Origin: JACKFE01 sp050248735
GTDB taxonomy: Bacteria; Nitrospirota; Nitrospiria; Nitrospirales; UBA8639
Direction: 5' to 3'
NCBI GenBank assembly: GCA_050248735.1
Contig: JBFWRU010000005.1
Coordinates: 1 to 64,000 of the forward strand
DNA length: 64,000 nucleotides
Shown here: positions 16,224 through 25,105 of the stretch, piece after piece
Layout: every line of letters begins with the position of its first letter
Position numbering within the stretch: position 1 is the first letter of the stretch
The notes under the pieces: generated by a model
What the model was told of the DNA's origin: nothing
The model's database searches: none
What the model saw: only the letters and a program-made list of their open reading frames with translations
Position numbers and translations under genes: made by a program

Positions 16224-18122
16224 ATGAAACCACTGACCCCTAACGACCCAGAAACCAAATCTGCCGATTTGCTGGCTGGGAACATTGAGCAAATGAAGGC
16301 GCTGTTTCCAGAAGCATGGGCTGAGGGAAAAGTTGACTTCGATGTACTCAAACAACTGCTCGGAGTACTCGTAGATGAGCGTGAAGAAAAATACGGCCTC
16401 AACTGGCATGGCAAGCGTCGCGCCCGCCAGCTTGCCCTCACCCCCTCCACTGGCACCCTGCGCCCCTGCCCGGAAGACAGCGTGAACTGGGATACCACTC
16501 AGAATCTAATGATTGAAGGAGACAACCTCGAAGTCCTCAAGCTCCTTCAGAAATCCTACGCGGGCAAGGTGAAGCTCATCTACATCGACCCCCCCTATAA
16601 CACGGGGAACGATTTCGTTTATCCCGATGATTACAAGGACAACATTAAAAACTACCTCGCCCTAACCGGCCAGACCGGCGAGGGTGGCAAGAAACTTTCC
16701 TCAAACACGGAAGCCTCTGGCCGCTTCCACACCGACTGGCTGAATATGATGTATCCCCGTCTCAAATTGGCACGGAATCTACTTCGGTTGGATGGTGTTA
16801 TTTACATCAGCATAGATGACCGAGAGATTTCAAACCTTCGAAAACTCTGTGACGATGTATTTGGTGAGGAAAACTTTATTACTAACTTTCTCTGGGAGAA
16901 GCGCACAAATCGAGAGAACCGAAAAATTGTTTCTGTTCGGCATGACAATATTGTGTGTTATTGTCGAGACTCAACATTTGTAGATGCGGCAATTAACTCA
17001 CTTCCAATGAGCGAAAAGGCACTTGCAAATTACAAGAACCCAGACAATGACCCGAGGGGTTTGTGGAAATCTGATCCAGCGCATGCACAGGCTGGCCATG
17101 GAACGAAAAGTCAGTTTTACACTTTCACAGCCCCAAATGGCACTATTCACGAACTTGAAAGCGGCAGATGCTGGCTTTTCACCAAGCCAGTCATGGACCA
17201 AGCAGCTAAAGAGGGGCGTCTCTGGTTTGGTAAAGATGGGAAAGGTGTGCCTCGAATTAAAACATATTTGGACGCCAAAGAACGCGGTCTTACACCTGAA
17301 ACAATTTGGTTTGCTAAAGCTGTGGGAACAAACGAATCTGCTAAGAACTCGCTCAAGGAACTCTTCGGCGAAAAAGCGGTTTTTGATACTCCGAAACCAG
17401 TCGATCTCGTGAAACAAACCATCCTGTTGAGTGCACGAGAAGGGGTCGTAATGGACTTTTTTGCCGGGGCAGGAACGACCGGTCATGCTGTATTTGCTCA
17501 GAATGCTCAGGACGACGGTAAGCGTCGGTTCGTTTTGGTTCAGCTACCCGAATCATGTCCCAATGATAGCGAGGCGCAGTCTTTGGGAATGAAGACCATA
17601 GCTGACATAAGCAAAGAACGCCTTCGCCGGGCTGGGAAAAAGATACGGGAGGAGAGCCCGATGTTTGCGGGCGATCTCGGCTTCCGTGTCTTCAAGCTCG
17701 ATTCTACTAACATCCGGGCGTGGGAGCCTGACCGTGAGAAGCTGCCCGAAACCCTCGAGGCCTCTGTCGAGCACCTCAAGACCGACCGCACAGAGCAGGA
17801 TATCCTCTTTGAGCTGCTTCTCAAGCTCGGTCTTGATCTCTGTGTGCCCATTGAAAAGAGGCACGTGTCAGTTGGCGTGAAGCAGGGGCATGAAATTCAC
17901 TCCATCGGGGGCGGCTCGCTGCTCGTCTGCCTCTCGTCCTCCATTCCAAAGAAAGACGTGGAGCCACTGGCTCTCAGCCTCGTGGCGTGGTATCAGGAAT
18001 TAAAGCCTGCTGGCGAAACCACCGTCGTCTTCCGCGATAGCGCCTTCGCTGACGACGTGGCCAAGTCAAACCTCACGGCCATTCTGAATCAATACGGTCT
18101 CGAAAACGTGAGAAGCCTATAG
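16224..18122 (+). CDS. Type III restriction-modification methyltransferase (Mod), copy 2
   Basis: Encodes 632 residues and is a paralogue of the preceding Mod. It has the same domain order: DPPYNTG at about 122-128, motif I DFFAGAGTTG at about 411-420. The first 170 residues and the last 190 are highly similar to copy 1. The central target-recognition region (about 200-400) is almost unrelated, including an EKRTNRENRKIVS segment absent from copy 1. The two should therefore methylate different sites while contacting the same Res. The DNA of 17676-17791 is identical to 15784-15899, a sign of recent recombination or gene conversion. It starts 8 bp after copy 1 (a GTG directly before the ATG is also possible) and ends 9 bp before res. 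Confidence 0.92.
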   Translation: MKPLTPNDPETKSADLLAGNIEQMKALFPEAWAEGKVDFDVLKQLLGVLVDEREEKYGLNWHGKRRARQLALTPSTGTLRPCPEDSVNWDTTQNLMIEGDNLEVLKLLQKSYAGKVKLIYIDPPYNTGNDFVYPDDYKDNIKNYLALTGQTGEGGKKLSSNTEASGRFHTDWLNMMYPRLKLARNLLRLDGVIYISIDDREISNLRKLCDDVFGEENFITNFLWEKRTNRENRKIVSVRHDNIVCYCRDSTFVDAAINSLPMSEKALANYKNPDNDPRGLWKSDPAHAQAGHGTKSQFYTFTAPNGTIHELESGRCWLFTKPVMDQAAKEGRLWFGKDGKGVPRIKTYLDAKERGLTPETIWFAKAVGTNESAKNSLKELFGEKAVFDTPKPVDLVKQTILLSAREGVVMDFFAGAGTTGHAVFAQNAQDDGKRRFVLVQLPESCPNDSEAQSLGMKTIADISKERLRRAGKKIREESPMFAGDLGFRVFKLDSTNIRAWEPDREKLPETLEASVEHLKTDRTEQDILFELLLKLGLDLCVPIEKRHVSVGVKQGHEIHSIGGGSLLVCLSSSIPKKDVEPLALSLVAWYQELKPAGETTVVFRDSAFADDVAKSNLTAILNQYGLENVRSL

Positions 18123-18131
18123 AAAAAAACG

Positions 18132-21100
18132 ATGAAACTTCACTTTGAACCTAACCTCGACTACCAGCTTCAGGCAATCGAATCGGTCTGCGGGCTGTTT
18201 CACGGTCAAGAGACTTGCCGGACGGAGTTCACCGTCACGACTGACGTGGACGATCCGCAAACTCGCATGGCTTTCTTTGAAAATGACTTGGGTATCGGGA
18301 ACCGGCTGACTCTATTGGATGAAGAACTGCTGGACAACTTGCACGCCGTCCAACTCCGCAACGGCCTCGCCCCGTCGGCCTCGCTGGAATCCGGCGATTT
18401 CACCGTGGAGATGGAGACCGGCACCGGCAAGACCTACGTTTATCTGCGCACAATCTTCGAGTTGAACAAACGCTACGGCTTCACCAAATTTGTCATCGTG
18501 GTGCCTTCGGTGGCCATCAAGGAAGGGGTCTATCACACCATCGAGACTGCTGCGGAACACCTCAAGGGGCTTTACGCAGGCGCGCCGTTCGACTTCTTCA
18601 TTTACGACTCGGCGAAGCTCGGCCAGGTGCGCAATTTTGCCACCAGCCCGCAGATTCAGATTATGGTGATGACGGTGGGCGCCATCAATAAGTTCGGCGA
18701 CGAACAGGCGGCCCAGACAGAGGAAGCGGACGAGTCCGCCCGCCGTGAGAAATCGAAGAACGTGATGTATCGTCCTAGTGAGAAGACCGGAGGCGAAAAG
18801 CCCATTGACCTGATCCGGGCGACGCGCCCCATACTCATCGTGGATGAGCCACAGAGCGTGGAAGGAGGGCTTGATGGCAAAGGTAAAAAAGCTATGGAGC
18901 GGATGAATCCGCTCTGCAACCTGCGCTACTCTGCGACGCCGAAAGAGGCACACCACATGGTCTTCAAGCTCGATGCGGTGGACGCCTACGAGCGCAAGCT
19001 GGTGAAGCAGATCGAAGTGGCAGCGGCCTCCGTGGAGGGTGGGCATAATAAAGCGTATGTGCGATTTATCGCCCCTGTCTCCCGCGGCAAAAGTGTCGTG
19101 GGCGCCAAGGTGGAGTTGGACATCGCTACCGCACATGGCGTCGCTCGGCAAGTGTTCACCGTGGCACCGCTCGACAAACTCGAAGAGATCACTAAACGGG
19201 CAATTTACCAGGATCACATCGTTGGGCAAGAGATTCGGGACGCCAAGGAAGATCAATTCATGGAACTTCGTTATCCCGGTGGCGAAGTCTACCTACGTCC
19301 CGGGGAAACCTACGGCGACGTGGACCCTCTGGCTATGCAGCGTCAGATGATCCACCGCACTATCAAGGAACACCTGGACAAGGAGAAGCGTCTTCGTCCG
19401 CAGGGCATTAAGGTGCTCAGCCTGTTTTTCATCGATGCCGTGGAGAAATATCGACAGTACGACGACGACGGCAATCCGGCAAAGGGCGATTACGCTCGCA
19501 TTTTCGAGGAGGAATACCGTCGCCTTAGCAATCATCCCGATTATCTGACCCTCTTCAAGGAAGTGGACCTCGCCACTGCTGCCGAGGATGTGCACAACGG
19601 CTATTTCTCTATCGATAAGAAGAAGATCGGCGGGAAGGCAGTGGAGGTATTTAAAGACACCCGCGGCACGACTCAGGCTGATGACGATACCTACGGACTG
19701 ATCATGCGGGACAAGGAGAAGCTGTTGAGCTTTGACACGCCGCTGAAGTTCATTTTCTCCCACTCCGCCTTACGCGAAGGCTGGGATAATCCGAACGTCT
19801 TCCAAATCTGTGCCCTACGTGAAATGGCCTCCGAACAACAGCGACGACAAACTATTGGGCGTGGTCTGCGTCTTTGTGTGAACCAGCAGGGCGAACGCTT
19901 ACGTGGCTTCGAAGTTAACACTCTGACCGTGATCGCGACCGAAAGCTATGAGCAATTTGCCGAAAAACTACAGAAGGAGATCGAAGATGAAACCGGCATT
20001 CGGTTCGGCATCGTTGAGGCTCACCAATTTGCCGGTGTTACCGCAATCAACGCGGACGGCCAGCCCGAGCCGCTTGGGTTTGACCGGTCCAAAAAATTGT
20101 GGGAGCACTTGAAAGCCAACGGTCTCCTGAACGCCCAAGGCAAAGTACAGGACACACTACGCCAGCAGCTCCGAGATGGTACGCTTACCTTGCCGGAGCC
20201 GTTCGCCCCACAACTGCCACAAGTGATGGAAATTCTCCGCAAGTTGGCTGGGCGCCTGGAGATCAAGAACGCCGATGAACGTAAGCCAGTGAAAAGCCGT
20301 CAGGCCGTGCTGCAAAGTGCAGACTTTAGAGCATTATGGGACCGCATTAAGCACAAGACTACCTACCGCGTACAGTTTGACAACGAGGCGTTGCTGGTGG
20401 CCTGTATCAAGGGGCTGGCAAACAATCCGCCCATCTCAAAGACCCGCCTGCAATGGCGCAAAGCTGATTTGGCTATCGGACGTTCCGGCGTTGACGCCAC
20501 AGAGACAGCAACTTCTGCCTTGGTCACTCTTGACGAAAGCGATATCGAATTGCCCGATATCCTCACCGACCTTCAAGACAAAACCCAGCTCACTCGTCGC
20601 AGTATCCAACGCATTCTCGTGGAAAGTGGTCGGCTCGATGACTTTAAACGCAACCCCCAGGAATTTATCAAACTGGCGGCCGAGACGATTAACCGCTGCA
20701 AGCGCCTGGCATTGGTGGACGGCATCAAATACCAACGCCTCGGCGACGAACATTACTATGCACAGGAGCTGTTTGAGCAGGAAGAACTTATTGGATACCT
20801 CAAGAATATGGTTGAGGCCAATAAGTCAGTTTACGAGCAGGTAATCTACCAGTCCGGCACCGAACGGAATTTTGCTGACGACTTGGAGAGGAACGAGGCG
20901 ATCAAGGTTTACGCTAAGCTTCCGGGCTGGTTCCGCGTGCCTACACCCCTCGGCGCTTACAATCCCGACTGGGCTGTACTGGTGGAAAAGGATGGCGCTG
21001 AACGCTTGTACTTTGTGGTTGAAACGAAAAGTAGCCTGTTCACAGATGACTTGCGGGACAAAGAAAGTGCAAAAATCGAGTGCGGAAAAGCGCACTTCAA

Positions 21101-21176
21101 AGCCTTGGAAATTGGCGAAAACCCAGCGCGTTATATGGTGGCCCGTACCCTAAATGATGTGCTGGATAAGGCTTGA
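18132..21176 (+). CDS. Type III restriction endonuclease subunit (Res)
   Basis: Encodes 1014 residues, normal length for Res. The SF2 motor has Walker A METGTGKT (94-101), motif II VDEPQ (237-241), motif III RYSATP and a motif VI region with QRRQTIGRGLR. The C-terminal PD-(D/E)XK nuclease is complete: YNPDWAVL (D946), then VVETK (E964, K966). Res hydrolyses ATP and cuts DNA at a distance once complexed with Mod. It is the only Res gene for two Mod genes, so it may form alternative complexes. It is the last gene of the tight operon; the next gene starts 166 bp later. Confidence 0.93.
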   Translation: MKLHFEPNLDYQLQAIESVCGLFHGQETCRTEFTVTTDVDDPQTRMAFFENDLGIGNRLTLLDEELLDNLHAVQLRNGLAPSASLESGDFTVEMETGTGKTYVYLRTIFELNKRYGFTKFVIVVPSVAIKEGVYHTIETAAEHLKGLYAGAPFDFFIYDSAKLGQVRNFATSPQIQIMVMTVGAINKFGDEQAAQTEEADESARREKSKNVMYRPSEKTGGEKPIDLIRATRPILIVDEPQSVEGGLDGKGKKAMERMNPLCNLRYSATPKEAHHMVFKLDAVDAYERKLVKQIEVAAASVEGGHNKAYVRFIAPVSRGKSVVGAKVELDIATAHGVARQVFTVAPLDKLEEITKRAIYQDHIVGQEIRDAKEDQFMELRYPGGEVYLRPGETYGDVDPLAMQRQMIHRTIKEHLDKEKRLRPQGIKVLSLFFIDAVEKYRQYDDDGNPAKGDYARIFEEEYRRLSNHPDYLTLFKEVDLATAAEDVHNGYFSIDKKKIGGKAVEVFKDTRGTTQADDDTYGLIMRDKEKLLSFDTPLKFIFSHSALREGWDNPNVFQICALREMASEQQRRQTIGRGLRLCVNQQGERLRGFEVNTLTVIATESYEQFAEKLQKEIEDETGIRFGIVEAHQFAGVTAINADGQPEPLGFDRSKKLWEHLKANGLLNAQGKVQDTLRQQLRDGTLTLPEPFAPQLPQVMEILRKLAGRLEIKNADERKPVKSRQAVLQSADFRALWDRIKHKTTYRVQFDNEALLVACIKGLANNPPISKTRLQWRKADLAIGRSGVDATETATSALVTLDESDIELPDILTDLQDKTQLTRRSIQRILVESGRLDDFKRNPQEFIKLAAETINRCKRLALVDGIKYQRLGDEHYYAQELFEQEELIGYLKNMVEANKSVYEQVIYQSGTERNFADDLERNEAIKVYAKLPGWFRVPTPLGAYNPDWAVLVEKDGAERLYFVVETKSSLFTDDLRDKESAKIECGKAHFKALEIGENPARYMVARTLNDVLDKA

Positions 21177-21341
21177 TAATAAACGCGATCCAGCAGGTTC
21201 TACATCAGCTGCCCCCCTAGTTCCTTATGCGTGGGAAATTTGAAAAACAACGACTGCCTGGTGACTTACCCCGTGCCATGAGGCTAATGTCCCAAAACGG
21301 AAATCTGGCGTCCAGGACCACAATAAACAGTTTGGCTTGAT

Positions 21342-21869
21342 ATGAGTTCAGAAAAAAAAGATTTCTCTCCTAAGGCATTATTGGAAAAAGTCGTCAGTGC
21401 AGCAAGGGTGAGGAGAAAGGGGGAGGCAGCTGATAGCCATGCTATAGCCAATTCCTTTGTTAACTTACTGGAAAGTGCGGGAGCAAGAATTCTTGATGTG
21501 GGAAAAGGTAATGCGAATTATTTTTTGGCTGAAATTTCTGGTTTTCCAATCGCCATGTCAATCTTTGCTTCTCAAAAACAGTGGTGGGAAAAGCCCAGTC
21601 AAGGGTTTCGTAACATGATCAAGGAAAGGGGATGTAAATGGGGAGTGGTACTCTTTGATTTAAAAGATAAGAAAATGCTTTGGATCAGTGGGGACTTTTT
21701 TGATGAGCACCTCCTCCAAGGTAGAGAGAAAATAAATTTCCCTGATATTGCTCAAGCCGAACGGTCTGGCTATGCCATAAAGGTTTCGAGAATTGAGGAT
21801 TTTCTTGAATTGCTTGCCAGGCCTATCCCAAGACCTGAAGTAACCAGACTGATCAAAAGGAGTAAATAA
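21342..21869 (+). CDS. Hypothetical protein downstream of res
   Basis: Encodes 175 residues that I do not recognise. The N-terminus is basic and helical (KALLEKVVSAARVRRKGEA), with no signal peptide or membrane segment. The centre has alternating beta-like stretches (GVVLFDLKDKKMLWISGDFF). Together with ESAGARILDVGKGNANYFLAEI these could form a small alpha/beta fold of the restriction-endonuclease type, but no catalytic D/E-x-K pair is convincing. It follows res by 166 bp on the same strand and is richer in A+T than the R-M operon, so it is probably a separate acquisition. Confidence 0.55.
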   Translation: MSSEKKDFSPKALLEKVVSAARVRRKGEAADSHAIANSFVNLLESAGARILDVGKGNANYFLAEISGFPIAMSIFASQKQWWEKPSQGFRNMIKERGCKWGVVLFDLKDKKMLWISGDFFDEHLLQGREKINFPDIAQAERSGYAIKVSRIEDFLELLARPIPRPEVTRLIKRSK

Positions 21870-21972
21870 TATTTATGTAGGCCATAGGAAATTTCCTAAT
21901 GCAAGCTACTGCATATCTGCTAACTCAAACTGGCTTTCCTTGTCTATACCAAATAGAGGACAAAGGTGGCTC

Positions 21973-22893
21973 ATGAGCGACCACACTGCTGATTACTCAG
22001 AACGGCAACATAAACCATCCGAGAAGGAAGCTGTGAGGAACTTGCTAGATCAGCTTTTAACTGACTCTCGGCTTTACACAAGAAGCAAGGATTACAAGGA
22101 CCTCCTGGACTTCGTAGTCCGTTTACGGAACTTCGCCCCGTTCAATGCCATGCTACTTCAGGTGCAAAAACCTGGATTAAGCTATGCTGCTTCAGCCCAC
22201 GACTGGAAGGAACGATTTGGTCGATGGCCGAAGGAAGGAACACGACCACTGCTTATTCTGTGGCCGTTTGGGCCCGTTGCCTTGGTCTATGATGTTATGG
22301 ATACGGAAGGAAAACCCTTTCCACAAGATGTGGCGGTATTTTTTGCCCAAGGTAAGATCGACGAATTAAAACTGAAAACGTTTGAAACTCTACTGGCTAA
22401 ACGGAAAATCCAGGTATATTTGGTAGACGCTGGGGATCGAAATGCCGGTCTGATCCGTGTTGTCCAACGTGCAGGTACTGCAAAAGAATACTCCCAGTAT
22501 CGAATTCATATCAATCGAAATCATAATTCCGCAGTTAGGTTTGTTACACTCTCACACGAATTAGCACATTTGTATTTGGGACATCTCGGTCAAGATCAAA
22601 AGCTTAATATCCCGAGTCGGCCTCCCCTTGAGCACTCGGACCAGGAACTTGAGGCTGAATCTGTTGCCTACTTGGTATGCGAGAGGAATGGTATAAAGTC
22701 CAAGTCCCAGACGTACCTGTCCAATTTTGTAAGAGCGAACACGACCGTCGAGTCTATTGATGTGTACCAGGTTATGCGAGCGGCTGGTCAAATCGAGACG
22801 CTGCTTCAGCTAGGAGCCCACACCCAATTCGGTGGCTCAGTGGAGCTCACTCCACATTTATCAAAAAAGCCCAAGCCTTTGTGGCTATATTAG
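21973..22893 (+). CDS. ArdC/ImmA-IrrE-like zinc metallopeptidase
   Basis: Encodes about 306 residues. The N-terminal part (about 15-120; LLDQLLTDSRLYTRSKDY, FNAMLLQVQKPG, AASAHDWKERFGRWPK) resembles the ArdC-like ssDNA-binding domain. The C-terminal part contains the zinc motif SHELAHLYLGH (H195, E196, H199) and a downstream acidic ligand region (QELEAESVAYLVCE). ArdC proteins are plasmid or phage antirestriction factors, and ImmA/IrrE proteases cleave repressors of mobile elements; either role would suit this island. ATG 21973 was chosen because AAAGGTGG precedes it; a TTG 33 bp upstream is in frame. It stands alone, 103 bp after the previous gene. Confidence 0.7.
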   Translation: MSDHTADYSERQHKPSEKEAVRNLLDQLLTDSRLYTRSKDYKDLLDFVVRLRNFAPFNAMLLQVQKPGLSYAASAHDWKERFGRWPKEGTRPLLILWPFGPVALVYDVMDTEGKPFPQDVAVFFAQGKIDELKLKTFETLLAKRKIQVYLVDAGDRNAGLIRVVQRAGTAKEYSQYRIHINRNHNSAVRFVTLSHELAHLYLGHLGQDQKLNIPSRPPLEHSDQELEAESVAYLVCERNGIKSKSQTYLSNFVRANTTVESIDVYQVMRAAGQIETLLQLGAHTQFGGSVELTPHLSKKPKPLWLY

Positions 22894-22984
22894 AAAAGAT
22901 CCAAAAGATGGCATTTTCATTTTTTTGAGTTTGGCGAAAATCATTGAACTTTGGGGATATGCCAACGTATTACCCATTTAAAGA

Positions 22985-23176
22985 TAAAACCTAGTTCCAG
23001 TTTTCGTCCCGGCTTCGATCCCAGTTCGCAGTCTATCTTAATCTTTCTCAGTCTTACTTTGGAGGAATAAAACACTTTGATTAGGAAGAGATTTTTCCAC
23101 TTAATCCTACGCCATACTTTTCACTCTTCATCCCTTTTCAAGGGATTGGTTATCTGGGAGCCCACGCGCAACAGAT
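22985..23176 (+). repeat. Degenerate dispersed repeat, copy A
   Basis: Starts with CCAGTTTTCGTCCCGGCTTC and CAGTCTAT, and ends with CTTAATCCTACGCCATAC and CCCTTTTCAAGGGATTGG. The same succession of blocks is seen in copy C (25885-26060), and the first block also in copy B (24450). The repeats lie only in gaps between accessory genes, so they may be remnants of attachment or insertion sites. Confidence 0.45.
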
Positions 23177-23458
23177 TTTACTGGGTTAACTGATGAGCGT
23201 CCAGTCATTCTCGACCTCTGTAGAGAGGCTGATACCGATTTGCTAGAATTCTTGCCGGATGGCTGGCCAGTATTAAGTGGGCTCCATTCCGGTGATATGG
23301 TGGCCAAGAAAAGAGTTGACCAGAGCAAATTGCCTCTGAATCTAGATTACCCAACTTTCAATGAAGATCGGGAGAGTCTACATAACAAGATCAAGCAAAT
23401 AGTTGAACGAGGAGATAGAAATATTCGGAAGGGGCTTCCTGAAATTGAGGATGTGTAA
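23105..23458 (+). pseudogene. Open fragment of an unrecognised protein
   Basis: A frame of 117 codons is open from just after a TAA at 23102 to a TAA at 23456-23458. The first possible start is a TTG at 23240, with no ribosome-binding site, yet the residues before it look coding (TDERPVILDLCREADTDLLE). The rest (LHSGDMVAKKRVDQSKLPLN, IKQIVERGDRNIRKGLPEIE) also reads like real protein. It overlaps the end of repeat copy A. I read it as the 3' remnant of a gene that has lost its start. The product family is unknown. Confidence 0.4.
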
Positions 23459-23593
23459 AATGACTTGCTGGAACTATTGGGCGGAACTGCACAGTATAGC
23501 AAAGCGGCGGAGTGTTACATTTGATGTTTCCGAGACCGTGGGTGGGTAGAGGAACTGTTATTCACCTATTTTTTTTGAATCCGTTTGCACGAA

Positions 23594-24289
23594 ATGAACC
23601 AGGAAGAACTTTTATGTCTCTGGGAGGCGTCTAAGAAGCATATTGAGAGTTGTCATGAGTGTCTTGACCGCTGGCCTTCCTGTGTGGTGCAAACACTCTT
23701 GGCTGACGATATTCCTAACCCACAAGGTAAAATTAACATTTTATTTGTTGGTGTCGCACCGCCACCTATCCCTACGGACGAAGACGATGAGGTTGGCCAT
23801 TTCTATTCCAATCAACGGGATAAACTACGTCTTGGACTGTTTAATGTACTAGATCGCATATTTGAATCCGACTTGAGCCTTTCAAATGAAATGAGTCTTA
23901 ATGAGGGTACAAAAGCGTTTATAAAAGCAGGCTATTTCTTCGTCCACGCGGCTAAAGTTTACCCATGCAATGCAAGGCTAGCTCCTACTCGAAAGATCAT
24001 GCGCTTTTGTGCAAAGCAACATCTTGTGAACGAGATTTTCTTACTTCGTCCTCAAGGTATCTGCTTTCTTGGAGCAACGAACGCTTCGCCTGCTGCCCAG
24101 GCTGTATTTGGGAAACGTATTAAGGAAGTCCCTGAGCAAGCCGAGGTTCATAGCAAAGACCGAATCCAACACTGGAAAGGTTGGGTTGCTCTATCTGTTC
24201 AGCCGGTGCGAGGGACTCAAAAAGGTTCTAACCGAGAAAGAGCCGTCGGGGTGATTGCTGCACTTTGGAATCGGATTTCAAATAAATGA
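23594..24289 (+). CDS. Uracil-DNA-glycosylase-fold protein, function unknown
   Basis: Encodes about 231 residues. An INILFVGVAPPP strand-loop (about 48-59) matches the position of the GEAPG water-activating loop of family 4/5 uracil-DNA glycosylases. A middle region (AAKVYPCNARLAPTRKIMRF ... FLLRPQGICFLGATNA) mirrors the conserved helix and LG-x-x-A strand of that fold. A final VALSVQPVRG stands where the HPS/leucine loop would be. Cysteines in SCHECLDRWPSC at the N-terminus could bind metal. The catalytic acidic residue and HPS motif are not clear, so enzyme activity is doubtful. An in-frame TTG lies 9 bp upstream of the chosen ATG. It stands alone. Confidence 0.5.
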   Translation: MNQEELLCLWEASKKHIESCHECLDRWPSCVVQTLLADDIPNPQGKINILFVGVAPPPIPTDEDDEVGHFYSNQRDKLRLGLFNVLDRIFESDLSLSNEMSLNEGTKAFIKAGYFFVHAAKVYPCNARLAPTRKIMRFCAKQHLVNEIFLLRPQGICFLGATNASPAAQAVFGKRIKEVPEQAEVHSKDRIQHWKGWVALSVQPVRGTQKGSNRERAVGVIAALWNRISNK

Positions 24290-25105
24290 TTTGGAGATAT
24301 TACTAGAGCGGTAAATATCCTTTTGGTCGGCAGCCTCTTTTGAAGGCAAAAAGAGAATACAAGAAGTTTTATCGCGTGATGACCGAGGCAAAACTTAATT
24401 AAGATGCAGGGTCTCTAGGCAATTTTTCTGATCACGGGTGCAATTACGGTTCGGTCTCGGTTTTAGTCCCAGTTACTCCCGGTTGCGCTCCCAATTCTTA
24501 ATCTACCTCTATCTCACTTGATCACAGTGCAAATCAAGAAATATCTCGCATTTTCAGGGAAATGTGGTGTAAGCTTCCCGTCAAGCGGACAGTTGGATGG
24601 TCGGTTGTGGAGGTTGCGGACGATGATCTTATTTGGCCTTTCCTGCTCGCTGTAACCTCGCTCAATATTTGGTCTTGTTGGGTCTGGCTGAAACAGAACA
24701 GTCACGATTGTAGATCAACCTTAATCTCTTTTTCTCGCAACAAAAATGTGGTTAAAGTCAAATTTCCTAGGGAGTTAGTAGCTTTCCTTCGTGGTTGTTC
24801 ACTGAAGTTCACAATCAGATTTTGATGGATTCCCTGCGGACGAAAAGGCGTACCCCAAATTTGGATATCCGTCACACCCAATCAACAGACGAATTCGGCC
24901 ACTCAGGAATAAAGCGAAATTTCCAATGATTTTCAAAAAAGAGCGAAGTCAACTTTAATTCAAATATGTGAACAGAAAAAATGTGTACTGGTTTTAATGA
25001 ATTTAATGCTTCCTTTTCCCTCCTTCCTCAAGATTCAATCATCCATATCGGATCCGGTATAGTTGAAACAAGAGGGGGCAGGGTTCTTAGATTAAGGAGT
25101 GCCCA
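24290..25105. other. Gap of about 815 bp without a convincing gene
   Basis: Contains the partial repeat copy B (about 24448-24505), a run of poorly supported open frames on both strands (the longest about 87 codons at 24562-24825, low-complexity, no start signal) and AT-rich sequence leading to the promoter region of the coiled-coil gene. I see no RNA gene in it. Confidence 0.5.
24448..24505 (+). repeat. Degenerate dispersed repeat, partial copy B
   Basis: CGGTTCGGTCTCGGTTTTAG, TCCCAGTTACTCCCGGTTGC and CTCCCAATTCTTAATCTACC correspond to the first third of copies A and C. The later CCCTTTTCAAGGG block is not present here. Confidence 0.35.

Noticed and set aside
6770..21176. DISARM or BREX system
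   Set aside because: The SNF2 helicase and methyltransferases invite the comparison, but there is no DUF1998 (DrmB), no phospholipase-D gene, no PglZ, BrxC or PglX-like protein. The Mod/Res pair is clearly type III.
24562..24825. 87-codon plus-strand open frame in the gap
   Set aside because: No ribosome-binding site, unusual Trp/Cys-rich composition and no recognisable motif; a competing minus-strand frame is as plausible. Neither was called.
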